Assembly: GCA_964556255.1 (NCBI GenBank)
Contig: CAZKVQ010000023.1
Location: 1-45,793 of the forward strand
DNA from: JACJWR01 sp964556255
Lineage (GTDB): Bacteria > Actinomycetota > Actinomycetes > S36-B12 > UBA10799
DNA length: 45,793 nucleotides
Reading direction: 5' to 3'
This document shows, in pieces, positions 8,661 to 16,862 of the stretch (position 1 is the stretch's first letter; every line of letters begins with the position of its first letter). The position numbers and the translations under genes were made by a program. Under the pieces are notes generated by a model. It saw only the letters and a program-made list of their open reading frames with translations. It searched no databases and had not been told where the DNA came from.

Positions 8661-9839
8661 TCAGGCTCCTTGTGCCGCGAGTTGGGCGACCCTGCGGGCC
8701 GCATCGTCCATGGTGTCGACCATTTCGATCAGGTCATGTGCGGCGTCATCGAGGATCTGGCGACCGACCTCGGCGTTGTTGCCGTCCAGCCGCACGACGA
8801 GCGGCTTGTCTGGGGTCTCCCCGCGGTCGGCCAGCATCACCAGTGCCTGGATGATGCCGGCGGCCACCGCGTCGCAGGAGGTGATGCCGCCGAAGACGTT
8901 CACGAACACCGCCTTGACCTCGGGATCCCCAAGGATGATCTCCAGACCGTCCGCCATGACCTCCGCTGAGGCACCCCCGCCGATATCCAGGAAGTTCGCG
9001 GGCTTGACCCCGCCGAACTCCTCACCGGCGTAGGCGACGACGTCCAGCGTGCTCATGACCAGTCCGGCACCGTTGCCGATGATCCCGACCTCACCGGAGA
9101 GCTTGACGTAGTTCAGGCCCTTGGCGGCGGCCTTGTCCTCCAGCGGATCGGAGGTGGCGGCATCCGCGAGTGCCGCGTGGTTCGGGTGCCGGAAGTCGGC
9201 GTTGTCGTCGAGGGTGACCTTGCCGTCAAGGGCGAGGACGTGGCCCGACGGGTCCTTGACCAGTGGGTTCACCTCAACGAGCGTGGCGTCCTCGGCTACG
9301 AAGGTCTGCCACAGCGCCACCAGCACGTCGGCGACCTGATCGGCCACGTCCGCAGGAAAGGCGGCAGCGGCCACGATCTCCTGCGCCTTGGCCTTGTCGA
9401 CCCCGTCGATGGGATCGATGGCCACCTTCGCGAGGGCCTCCGGCTTGGTGGCCGCCACTTCTTCGATGTCCATACCGCCCTCAACGCTGGCCATCGCCAG
9501 GAAGTTGCGGTTGGCCCGGTCCAGCAGGAACGAGACGTAGTACTCGCTCTCGATGTCACTGGCGGCTGTCACCAGCACCCGGCGGACGATGTGGCCCTTG
9601 ATGTCCAGGCCGAGAATGCCCTCGGCCTTCTCGCGGGCCTCCTCGGGAGTGGCGGCGAGTTTGACTCCGCCGGCCTTGCCGCGTCCGCCGGTCTTCACCT
9701 GCGCTTTGACCACGACCGTGCCGCCGATGTCGCTGGCCGCGGCGCCAGCCGCATCGGCTTCCGTCACCACGATGCCGCTCTGGGTGGGAACGCCGTGCTC
9801 GGCGAAGAGGTCTTTTGCCTGGTACTCGTACAGATCCAC
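8661..9839 (-). CDS. sucC: Succinyl-CoA synthetase beta subunit
   Basis: The nucleotide-binding and succinate-binding subunit. It has 392 residues from GTG 9839 (VDLYEYQAK, the family N-terminus); an ORF extension eight codons upstream lacks homology. The ATP-grasp domain contains KAQVKTGGRGKAGG (45-58), EVNPL (189-193) and LDGKVTLDDNADFRH (204-218). The C-terminal ligase domain contains GEVGIIGNGAGL and NVFGGITSCD. An AGGACGG stretch sits upstream of the start. The gene begins 202 bp from the B12-binding gene, room for its own promoter, though none is obvious. Confidence 0.96.
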   Translation of the reverse strand: MDLYEYQAKDLFAEHGVPTQSGIVVTEADAAGAAASDIGGTVVVKAQVKTGGRGKAGGVKLAATPEEAREKAEGILGLDIKGHIVRRVLVTAASDIESEYYVSFLLDRANRNFLAMASVEGGMDIEEVAATKPEALAKVAIDPIDGVDKAKAQEIVAAAAFPADVADQVADVLVALWQTFVAEDATLVEVNPLVKDPSGHVLALDGKVTLDDNADFRHPNHAALADAATSDPLEDKAAAKGLNYVKLSGEVGIIGNGAGLVMSTLDVVAYAGEEFGGVKPANFLDIGGGASAEVMADGLEIILGDPEVKAVFVNVFGGITSCDAVAAGIIQALVMLADRGETPDKPLVVRLDGNNAEVGRQILDDAAHDLIEMVDTMDDAARRVAQLAAQGA

Positions 9840-10041
9840 GGATCGCCCGTCCTGTCTGGCCAACTCCGGGCGGCCACGACGCGCCGCGCCCGGACTATTC
9901 GACTGTTCGGCCGCTTAGCGGCCCCACGCCGCACCCTACTTTCCCCCGCTCCGAGCGGCGGCACCGGCCCGTGCAAAGGCCGCGTGGCGAACTGCTGTCC
10001 GACCGCCGCAGGCGACCCGTCAGACAGCTCTGGAGGACCCG

Positions 10042-10452
10042 TCAGGCAGCAGTGGAGGACCCGAATTCCGAGTTGACCCAATCGACAATGTCCTGGGTAC
10101 GGGTGCCGGGCGTGAACACCTTGGCCACCCCGAGTGCGGTCAGATCGTCGATATCGTCCTCGGGGATGATCCCGCCCCCGAACACCTTGATGTCCGACGC
10201 GCCCCGCTCGCGCAACAGGTCGATCACCCTGGCGAACAGTGTCATATGGGCGCCGGACAGCACCGACAGCCCGACCGCATCGGCGTCCTCCTGGATCGCA
10301 GTCTCGACGATCATCTCAGGCGTCTGGTGCAACCCGGTGTAGATCACCTCGATACCGGCGTCGCGCAGGGCACGTGCCACCACCTTCGCCCCACGGTCGT
10401 GGCCGTCGAGGCCGGGCTTGGCAACAACAACCCGGATCGGTGATGCGTCCAT
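10042..10452 (-). CDS. Stand-alone cobalamin-binding mutase small subunit (IcmB / MCM C-terminal type)
   Basis: 136 residues from ATG 10452, preceded by GAGGGAGA. The whole protein is a B12-binding Rossmann-like domain: DGHDRG near residue 16 supplies the lower axial His of base-off/His-on cobalamin, SVLSGAH holds the nucleotide loop, and GGG in VFGGGIIP closes it. Length and lack of other domains match the small subunit of isobutyryl-CoA mutase (IcmB) in Streptomyces and the C-terminal domain of methylmalonyl-CoA mutase. The catalytic large subunit is not in the window, so it must be elsewhere; substrate cannot be told from this subunit alone. Upstream, 179 bp separate it from the divergent lipase-like gene. 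Confidence 0.85.
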   Translation of the reverse strand: MDASPIRVVVAKPGLDGHDRGAKVVARALRDAGIEVIYTGLHQTPEMIVETAIQEDADAVGLSVLSGAHMTLFARVIDLLRERGASDIKVFGGGIIPEDDIDDLTALGVAKVFTPGTRTQDIVDWVNSEFGSSTAA

Positions 10453-10618
10453 AGCTACCGTTCTCCCTCTGTCCAAGGCTGCCCGAATGCGTTGGCGTGC
10501 TTGGCTGCCAGCATATCCGAGGATGTGTGGCCCCGGGGGCCGGGCGGTTGACGGACCAATCCACGGCGACGCGTGGAAATTCACCCCCCTGAGTCTGGGA
10601 TCCGGTCCGAATGTGCGT

Positions 10619-10624
10619 TACGTT
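10619..10624 (+). promoter_or_regulatory. Leaderless-type -10 (TACGTT) of the lipase-like gene
   Basis: TACGTT ends seven bases before GTG 10632. An upstream ATG at 10611 would place this element inside the coding sequence and has no Shine-Dalgarno, so the GTG is preferred. Confidence 0.5.
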
Positions 10625-10631
10625 CGTCTGC

Positions 10632-11648
10632 GTGGCAGACGATGATTGTTCCCCAAGCAATGGGGAGGTCAGCGGAAGCGCCCTGAGGCGCGCGATCAAT
10701 ACCTTGGGACGAGCCTCTGAGGGCGGCCGCCGCGCCAAACGTGCCGTACTGTCGCCAGCCGGCATCCGGGGCACCGCGATCGAGTTCGCCTGGCTGTCGG
10801 CCCATGTCGCGATGTACCCACTGGGTGTCGTCGAGGGCAAGGCGCGCGAAGCCCAGGAGCGCCACAACCTGCAAGACCTGCCGCCGGTTCAGCGCGGCCT
10901 CATCATCGGCGACGTCGAGGCCGCCGGCACCCCGATCATCATGGTGCACGGCGTGATCGACAACCACACAATCTTCACCTTGCTGCGCCGCTCCCTGAGC
11001 CGCCGGGGCTTCGGGAGGGTCATCACCCTCAATTACTCGCCCCTGACCGACGACATCCGCAGGGTTGCGCGACGGCTCAGCCGCCTGGTCGAGACGGTGT
11101 GCCGGGAGACGGGCTACGAGCGGGTCCACATCATCGGGCACTCGATGGGCGGCATCATCTCCCGCTACTACGTGCAACGGCTGGGAGGGGATGCCCGCGT
11201 TCACACCCTGGTGACACTGGGCAGCCCGCACGAGGGGACGACGCCGGCCAAGTACTTCCCGCACAATGTGGCGCGACAGCTGCGGCCGGATAGTCCCATC
11301 CTGCAGGAACTTCTGGAACCGGCACCCGGTTGCCAGACGCGAATGGTCGCTGTGTGGTCGGATCTGGATCAGATGATCATCCCGAAGCGCAGCGGACGGA
11401 TAGTCCACCCGGATCTCAACGCGCGCAACGTTTTCATCCGGGGAATCGGCCACATGTCGCTACCGGTGGACGGTCGGGTGATCCACGAGATCAGCACCAC
11501 CCTGGCGCACCTCGACGCCGACGGCTCGACGCTCGCGCCGGGAGCCACCTCGATCGCGTCCAGCACCGGCAAGCCTCGGACAGCGAAGCGCCGCTCCACT
11601 ACGGGCGCGGCGACGCCGAAATCAGCGGCGGTTGGCCGGAATCGGTAG
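10632..11648 (+). CDS. Alpha/beta hydrolase, lipase-like
   Basis: 338 residues from GTG 10632; the in-frame ATG at 10611 would add seven residues. An oxyanion-type HG lies in MVHGVIDNHTIF, the nucleophile elbow is GHSMGG (Ser171), then the acidic residue in DLDQMI (Asp244 or Asp246) and His274 in GIGHMSLP. TLGSPHEGT after the elbow is typical of triacylglycerol lipase/PGAP1-like hydrolases. There is no clear signal peptide, so it is probably cytoplasmic or membrane-associated. The C-terminal ~45 residues are Ser/Thr/Arg-rich and low complexity. Its last 27 bases overlap the convergent M23 gene. Substrate unknown; acyl-ester hydrolysis is inferred from fold and triad. Confidence 0.8.
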   Translation: MADDDCSPSNGEVSGSALRRAINTLGRASEGGRRAKRAVLSPAGIRGTAIEFAWLSAHVAMYPLGVVEGKAREAQERHNLQDLPPVQRGLIIGDVEAAGTPIIMVHGVIDNHTIFTLLRRSLSRRGFGRVITLNYSPLTDDIRRVARRLSRLVETVCRETGYERVHIIGHSMGGIISRYYVQRLGGDARVHTLVTLGSPHEGTTPAKYFPHNVARQLRPDSPILQELLEPAPGCQTRMVAVWSDLDQMIIPKRSGRIVHPDLNARNVFIRGIGHMSLPVDGRVIHEISTTLAHLDADGSTLAPGATSIASSTGKPRTAKRRSTTGAATPKSAAVGRNR

Positions 11649-12374
11649 GTAGTCCAACGGATTGACCGGGCTGAGCAGGGCCCCGTTGTCCTTGTCGCTG
11701 TCCATGCCGGGCACGATCGGGGTGCCCTCTGGCATCACTTTGAGGATCTCGAAGTGAAGATGCGGTCCGGTGCTGTTGCCGGTACTTCCTCGTAGTCCCA
11801 ACTGCTGGCCGGCGACGACTTTGGTCCCCTTGGTGACCAATGGGAGGGACTGCAGGTGGGCATAGCGCGAGTAGGTGCCGTCACCGTGGTCGATCAGGAC
11901 CATGTTGCCGTAGGCCCCTGCGTACTCCGCCAGCCTGACCTCGCCTGCATGCACAGCCATCACGGGCTCACCCTCGCTGCCGGCGAAGTCAAGCCCGGTG
12001 TGGTGCCCACTCGACCATGGACCGGGCTCACCGAACCGGGCTGTCAGGGTGTATTCGGCGACGGGCAGTTGCCAGCCTGGTCGGGAGACGCCCGTCGCCG
12101 TCTGCTCCGCGCTCGCCCCGACCGCTCGGGTGAGGTCGGTCGTCATGATGACGACCTGGCCCGGAAGGGAACTGCTCGCTGCGGTGAATTGGGCGGTGTC
12201 GAGCCCGGCCAGGCCGGGAATGGCGCCGGTCGATACCGCCGTCGAGACGTCGGCGGGACTGGCCATTGCCGGGCCGATCGCCAGCGCGGCGCCGGCCAGG
12301 GCAGCCACAGCCGCCGAGCCGAGCGACGTCGCTCGCGCGCGAGCGCCTTGCCGGAGGCTGGACACTGTGGACAT
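11622..12374 (-). CDS. Secreted M23 family metallopeptidase (LytM-type)
   Basis: 250 residues. An N-terminal signal peptide (basic start, hydrophobic 19-37, cleavage probably after AMA) is followed by a variable ~70-residue linker and a C-terminal M23 domain (about 108-225). The zinc ligands are His125 and Asp129 in HHTGLDFAG and His207 in HLHFE; His173 (YAHL) and His205 complete the active site. It should cleave peptide cross-links in peptidoglycan outside the membrane; all metal ligands are present, so it is likely active rather than a degenerate activator. The start is ATG 12374 or the adjacent GTG 12377. Between it and pcrA lie 268 bp with two CRP-like palindromes and a possible leader of about 150 nt. 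The 3' end overlaps the convergent lipase-like gene by 27 bp. Confidence 0.88.
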   Translation of the reverse strand: MSTVSSLRQGARARATSLGSAAVAALAGAALAIGPAMASPADVSTAVSTGAIPGLAGLDTAQFTAASSSLPGQVVIMTTDLTRAVGASAEQTATGVSRPGWQLPVAEYTLTARFGEPGPWSSGHHTGLDFAGSEGEPVMAVHAGEVRLAEYAGAYGNMVLIDHGDGTYSRYAHLQSLPLVTKGTKVVAGQQLGLRGSTGNSTGPHLHFEILKVMPEGTPIVPGMDSDKDNGALLSPVNPLDYLPIPANRR

Positions 12375-12526
12375 CACTCATTACGTTGCCGGGCACGAAT
12401 CCCGAGTGTCGCCATCCAGGTAGACATCGGGGAGCACGTGCGGTGGGTTTCCAGGGCGGGGCCGAACAGCCCGCAATGGCTTCTAGTGTCACTGTTTGTA
12501 GCGTGTCCTTACAGCGCGCGATTCGG

Positions 12527-12532
12527 ACATTA
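12527..12532 (-). promoter_or_regulatory. Candidate -10 (TAATGT) for the M23 gene
   Basis: TAATGT on the minus strand would start transcription near 12520, about 145 nt before the M23 start codon, and would put the nearer CRP-like site over the -35 region. No good -35 hexamer is visible. Confidence 0.35.
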
Positions 12533-12545
12533 GGTACTTTCCGTG

Positions 12546-12561
12546 TGTGATCTGGCTCACA
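12546..12561. promoter_or_regulatory. CRP/GlxR-type palindrome (perfect half-sites)
   Basis: TGTGATCTGGCTCACA is a perfect TGTGA-N6-TCACA dyad, the binding consensus shared by CRP of M. tuberculosis and GlxR of Corynebacterium. It lies downstream of the pcrA stop and about 170 bp upstream of the M23 start, so the M23 gene is the only sensible target. Confidence 0.7.
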
Positions 12562-12594
12562 CCACAGCCAAATAGCCGTGATTCGGAGCCAAGA

Positions 12595-12610
12595 AGTGAC
12601 CTGGCTCACA
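12595..12610. promoter_or_regulatory. Second CRP/GlxR-type palindrome (one mismatch)
   Basis: AGTGACCTGGCTCACA has one substitution in the left half-site. Its centre is 49 bp from the first site, and the two share nearly the same spacer (TCTGGC and CCTGGC), suggesting a duplicated operator. Confidence 0.6.
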
Positions 12611-12645
12611 GTTTCTAGGCGTGTCGTCCCCAGGTAAGCGCGCGG

Positions 12646-14859
12646 CTACAGCTTCTCGACGGGGGCGTACCGGAGCAACAACCGTTTGGTGCCTTCACTG
12701 CCAAAATCGACGCTGGCCTCGGAACTCTCCCCGGTGCCCCGTGTGGTGACCACTGTGCCCAAACCGAACCGGTCATGCATCACCCGATCCCCCGGCCTGA
12801 GCGCAAGGATCTCCACATCGGTCCGACGCGGACGGTCCGGCGAAGACCCTCGCCGGGCACTCGTCCACGGCGCTGCCGGGGCGCTGAACGGCGCGGACTC
12901 CGGCTCTTCGCGGCGGTATTCCAGCACCTCCTCGGGAATCTCCGCCAGGAAGCGGCTGGCCGGGTTGGCCTGCGGGGCGCCCCAGGCAGAACGAACGAGC
13001 GCCCGCGTCAGGTATAGCCGCTCCCGCGCCCGGGTGAGGCCGACGTAGGCCAACCTCCGCTCCTCGGCGAGCTCCGTCGGATCTCCGAGCGACCGGGCGT
13101 GTGGGAAGACGGCATCCTCCATACCTGTCAGGAACACGACCGGGAACTCCAAACCCTTGGCGGTGTGCAGGGTCATGAGCGTCACGACGCCACCGTCCTG
13201 CTCGGGGATCTCGTCGGAATCCGACACCAGCGACACCCGCTCCAGGAAATCGTCCAGGGTCCCCTCCGGTGTGTCGCGGGCGAACTCTGCGGCGACCGCC
13301 TCCAGTTCCACCAGGTTCTCCGCCCGGGTGGCGTCCTGGGGATCCTCCGATTGTTGGAACTCCGCCAGCATTCCGGTGCGCTCCAGGATCAGGGCGGTGA
13401 CCTCCCCAGGACCCGCACCTGAATCCAGCGCGGCCCGGAACTCATCGAGCAGGTCGAGGAAGGCGGTTACCGACTTCAACGAGCGGGTCGCCATGCCCGG
13501 CGCCTCCCCTGCCCGCCGCAGCGCGGCGTGGAAGCTGATCCGGTCACGCTGGGCAAGGGCATCCACCATGGCCTCGGCCCGATCTCCGATTCCGCGGCGC
13601 GGGGTGTTGAGAATCCGGCGCAGGGACACATCATCTTCGGGGTTGGCGACCGCGCGCAGATAGGCAAGTGCGTCCTTGACCTCCTTGCGCTCGTAGAAGC
13701 GCAGACCTCCGACCACTTTGTAGGGCAATCCCACTCGTATCAGGACCTCTTCTATCGCCCGCGATTGAGCGTTGGTGCGGTAGAAGATGGCCACGTCGCT
13801 GGGCTGGACACCGTTCTCGTCGGCGAGGGTGTCGATCTCCTCTGCGATGAACGCCGCCTCGTCCCGCTCATCGTCGGCCACATAGACGACCAGCGGCGCA
13901 CCGTCCCCCGCGGCCGTCCACAGTTTCTTCTCTCGCCTGGCAGGATTGCGCGCGATCACCGCGTTGGCCGCGTTCAGGATGTTCTGGGTGGACCGGTAGT
14001 TCTGCTCCAAGAGCACCACTTGGGCCTCGGGGTAGTCGGTCTCGAAGTCCTCGATGTTGCGGACCGTGGCCCCGCGGAACGCATAGATCGACTGGTCCGC
14101 GTCCCCGACCACGCTCAGGGTTCCCGGCTCCACACCGTCGCGCCCATCGCCGACCAACTCGCGCACCAGGACATACTGGGCGTGGTTGGTGTCCTGGTAC
14201 TCGTCGACCAACACGTGCCGGAATCGACGGTGGTAGTGCTCGGCAACGTCATCGAACCCCTGCAGAAGAGCCACCGTGTGGCCGATCAGGTCGTCGAAGT
14301 CGACCGCTCCGGCGCGCAACAGACGATTCTGATACTCGCCGTAGACCTGCGCGAGAAGTTCCTCCGTCGGATTCTGCGCCCGGCTTCGATAGGTCTCATG
14401 ATCGATGAGTTCGTTCTTGAGGTTAGAAATGCTCGCCGCCACCGAACGTGGCGTGGTGCGCTTGGTGTCCATGTCGGCATCACGCATGACGAGGGTGAGG
14501 AGCCGTTGGGAATCTGCGGAGTCGTAGATAGAGAAACCCGAGGGCAGCCCGAGGCGCTCGGCCTCCCGCCGCAGGATGCGGACACAGGCCGAGTGGAAGG
14601 TACTCACGGTCATGGCCCGGGCCCGGGGTCCGACAAGCTCGAAGACCCGCTCGCGCATCTCCGCGGCGGCCTTGTTCGTGAAGGTGATGGCCAAGATCTC
14701 CCCCGGCGACGCCCGGCGGGTCTCCAGCAAATGGGCTATCCGCCGGGTCAGCACCCGGGTCTTGCCGGAGCCGGCGCCCGCAACCACCAGCAATGCCGGC
14801 GCCTCGTGGGTGACAGCGCTGAGTTGTTGAGGGTTGAGGCCTTCGAGGAGTTCAGCCAT
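12646..14859 (-). CDS. pcrA: ATP-dependent DNA helicase PcrA/UvrD1
   Basis: Superfamily 1A 3'-5' helicase for repair and replication restart. It has 737 residues. Motif I is AGAGSGKT (27-34), Ia ITFTNKAAAEM (58-68), II VDEYQDTN (218-225), III GDADQSIYAFRGA (252-264) and IV EQNYRST (285-291). Motif V is in TLHTAKGLEFPVVFLTGM and VI in RLAYVGLTRARERLY. The C-terminal Tudor-like domain, used by PcrA/UvrD for RNA polymerase contact, is present (GDRVMHDRFGLGTV to the end). ATG 14859 follows the stop of the small membrane gene by nine bases with no Shine-Dalgarno, so it is probably coupled to it. Confidence 0.95.
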   Translation of the reverse strand: MAELLEGLNPQQLSAVTHEAPALLVVAGAGSGKTRVLTRRIAHLLETRRASPGEILAITFTNKAAAEMRERVFELVGPRARAMTVSTFHSACVRILRREAERLGLPSGFSIYDSADSQRLLTLVMRDADMDTKRTTPRSVAASISNLKNELIDHETYRSRAQNPTEELLAQVYGEYQNRLLRAGAVDFDDLIGHTVALLQGFDDVAEHYHRRFRHVLVDEYQDTNHAQYVLVRELVGDGRDGVEPGTLSVVGDADQSIYAFRGATVRNIEDFETDYPEAQVVLLEQNYRSTQNILNAANAVIARNPARREKKLWTAAGDGAPLVVYVADDERDEAAFIAEEIDTLADENGVQPSDVAIFYRTNAQSRAIEEVLIRVGLPYKVVGGLRFYERKEVKDALAYLRAVANPEDDVSLRRILNTPRRGIGDRAEAMVDALAQRDRISFHAALRRAGEAPGMATRSLKSVTAFLDLLDEFRAALDSGAGPGEVTALILERTGMLAEFQQSEDPQDATRAENLVELEAVAAEFARDTPEGTLDDFLERVSLVSDSDEIPEQDGGVVTLMTLHTAKGLEFPVVFLTGMEDAVFPHARSLGDPTELAEERRLAYVGLTRARERLYLTRALVRSAWGAPQANPASRFLAEIPEEVLEYRREEPESAPFSAPAAPWTSARRGSSPDRPRRTDVEILALRPGDRVMHDRFGLGTVVTTRGTGESSEASVDFGSEGTKRLLLRYAPVEKL

Positions 14860-14868
14860 CCGCGGCTG

Positions 14869-15234
14869 TCACTGCCAGAAGACGGCGATGATCACGTTCA
14901 GGATGGCGAGGCCGCCGATGGCGCCCCAGACACCCGCGGAGATGCTGGGCTTCTTGCGGTTCGCCAGGATGAGGCCCAACACGATCAGCAGCACCACGAA
15001 CTTGACCGCGATCTTCGCGTTGTCCGGAAGTGGGTACTCCTCGGCGTTGGAGGAGTGCAGCGGGTAGGCGATGCCAACCAGCAGCAGTCCGGTCACGAGC
15101 TGGGTGAGTGCACCGTGGAACATCGCATTGTTGACAACCCGCGGATCGGACTTGATCTGCACCAGGAAGCCCCCGATGAGGGAGGCCAAGCCTAGGAAGT
15201 GCAGCACGATGAGGACGTTCAACAGGATTCCCAT
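14869..15234 (-). CDS. Small four-helix integral membrane protein
   Basis: 121 residues from ATG 15234, preceded by AGAGGA. Four hydrophobic segments (about 1-25, 38-57, 72-90 and 97-118) are joined by short loops; the loop after helix 2 is SSNAEEYPLPDN and the one after helix 3 is NRKKPS. I do not recognise a named family. It lies 17 bp after the guaA stop and nine bp before pcrA, so it is in one transcript with both. Lengths and spacing leave no room for a separate promoter. No catalytic motif is visible. Confidence 0.7.
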   Translation of the reverse strand: MGILLNVLIVLHFLGLASLIGGFLVQIKSDPRVVNNAMFHGALTQLVTGLLLVGIAYPLHSSNAEEYPLPDNAKIAVKFVVLLIVLGLILANRKKPSISAGVWGAIGGLAILNVIIAVFWQ

Positions 15235-15251
15235 GGGCTCTATCCTCTCCT

Positions 15252-16823
15252 CTACTCCCACTCGATGGTGCCGGGGGGCTTACTGGTGATGTCCAGGGTG
15301 ACGCGGTTGATCTCGGGCACCTCGTTGGTGATGCGGGTTGATATTCGCCCGAGGAGGTCGTAGGGCAGTCGGGACCAGTCGGCGGTCATCGCGTCCTCAC
15401 TGGATACCGGACGCAGCACCACCGGATGCCCGTAGGTTCGGCCGTCTCCCTGCACGCCGACCGAACGGACGTCGGCGAGCAGTACTACCGGGAACTGCCA
15501 GACGTCGCGGTCGAGTCCGGCCCGTGTCAACTCCTCCCGGGCGATCGCATCGGCGGCTCGCAGAAGGCGCAACCGTTCCGCAGTGACAGCCCCGATGATG
15601 CGAATGGCCAACCCCGGTCCCGGAAACGGGTGGCGCCAGACGATCTCGTCCGGAAGGCCCAGTTCACTGCCGACGGCACGAACCTCATCCTTGAACAGGG
15701 TCCGCAGGGGCTCCACCAGCGAGAACTGCAGATCCTCCGGGAGGCCACCGACATTGTGATGACTCTTGATGTTGGCCGTCCCGGTTCCGCCACCGGATTC
15801 GACGACGTCGGGGTACAGGGTGCCTTGAACGAGGAAGTCCACCGTCTCGCCGTGGGCACCGGCATCGGACACCACCTCGGCCGCAGCATCCTCGAACACC
15901 CGGATGAATTCCCTGCCGATGATCTTGCGCTTGGTCTCCGGGTCGTCGACCCCGGCGAGCGCCGCCAGAAAGCGCTCGCGGGCGTCGACCACCTTCAGGT
16001 TGACCCCGGTCGCCGCGACGTAGTCGCGCTCCACCTGCTCCGCCTCCCCCGCCCGCAGCAGGCCGTGGTCGACGAAGACGCAGGTGAGTTGATCACCGAC
16101 GGCGCGCTGCACCAACGCCGCAGCCACAGCCGAGTCAACCCCGCCGGACAGTCCGCAGATGACGCGGTGATCACCGACCTGTTCGGCGATCTGCGCCACC
16201 TGGGCCTCGATCACCCCATCGGTCGTCCAGCTGGCAGGCAGCCCCGCGATGCGGTGGAGGAAGGTCTCGATGATGCGCTGCCCGAAGGCGGTGTGCATGA
16301 CTTCAGGATGGAACTGCACCCCGGCGAGTTGACGCGAGGTGTCCTCGAAGGCCGCGACCGGAGCACCGGCCGTGGCGGCATTGACGGTGAAGCCCTCGGG
16401 GGCCGCCACCACCGAGTCGCCGTGGGACATCCACACCGTCTGCCCGGAGGGCAGACCGTCGAGCAGCGTCCCCGCGGTCGTGACGGACAATTCCGTCGCG
16501 CCGTACTCGCTGCCGCCGGTCCGGGCCACCGAACCACCGAGCGCGTTCGCCATGGCCTGGAACCCGTAGCAGATGCCGAACACCGGAACGCCGGAGTCGA
16601 ACACAGCCGAGTCGACGTCTGGGGCGCCTTCGGCGTAGACGCTGGCCGGGCCGCCGGAAAGGATGATCGCCGCCGGAGACTTCTCGAGCATCTCGGAGAC
16701 CGGCATCGTGTGGGGCACGATCTCCGAGTACACCTGCGCTTCCCGCACCCGACGCGCGATGAGTTGCGCGTATTGGGCGCCGAAATCGACAACGAGGACG
16801 GGCCGCGCCTGGGTTGGGGACAT
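15252..16823 (-). CDS. guaA: GMP synthase (glutamine-hydrolysing)
   Basis: Aminates XMP to GMP using glutamine amide nitrogen and ATP, directly following GuaB in the pathway. It has 523 residues. The class I glutamine amidotransferase domain has Cys85 (GICYGFQ), His172 and Glu174 (FHPE). The PP-loop ATP pyrophosphatase motif is SGGVDS (226-231). The C-terminal dimerisation domain ends KPPGTIEWE, the family terminus. ATG 16823 is seven bases after TAGGGT, a leaderless-type arrangement, although the GGGG in the spacer could pair weakly with 16S rRNA. choD ends 39 bp upstream. Confidence 0.97.
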   Translation of the reverse strand: MSPTQARPVLVVDFGAQYAQLIARRVREAQVYSEIVPHTMPVSEMLEKSPAAIILSGGPASVYAEGAPDVDSAVFDSGVPVFGICYGFQAMANALGGSVARTGGSEYGATELSVTTAGTLLDGLPSGQTVWMSHGDSVVAAPEGFTVNAATAGAPVAAFEDTSRQLAGVQFHPEVMHTAFGQRIIETFLHRIAGLPASWTTDGVIEAQVAQIAEQVGDHRVICGLSGGVDSAVAAALVQRAVGDQLTCVFVDHGLLRAGEAEQVERDYVAATGVNLKVVDARERFLAALAGVDDPETKRKIIGREFIRVFEDAAAEVVSDAGAHGETVDFLVQGTLYPDVVESGGGTGTANIKSHHNVGGLPEDLQFSLVEPLRTLFKDEVRAVGSELGLPDEIVWRHPFPGPGLAIRIIGAVTAERLRLLRAADAIAREELTRAGLDRDVWQFPVVLLADVRSVGVQGDGRTYGHPVVLRPVSSEDAMTADWSRLPYDLLGRISTRITNEVPEINRVTLDITSKPPGTIEWE

Positions 16824-16830
16824 GCCCCAG

Positions 16831-16836
16831 ACCCTA
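16831..16836 (-). promoter_or_regulatory. Leaderless-type -10 (TAGGGT) of guaA
   Basis: TAGGGT ends seven bases before ATG 16823. It would give guaA, the small membrane gene and pcrA a promoter of their own. Confidence 0.55.
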
Positions 16837-16862
16837 TCCGGGGCCTACGTCGGCGCCGCCGA

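Noticed and set aside
13528..15195. Open plus-strand frame of 555 codons opposite pcrA
   Set aside because: Antisense to helicase motifs and the small membrane gene; no domain recognisable.
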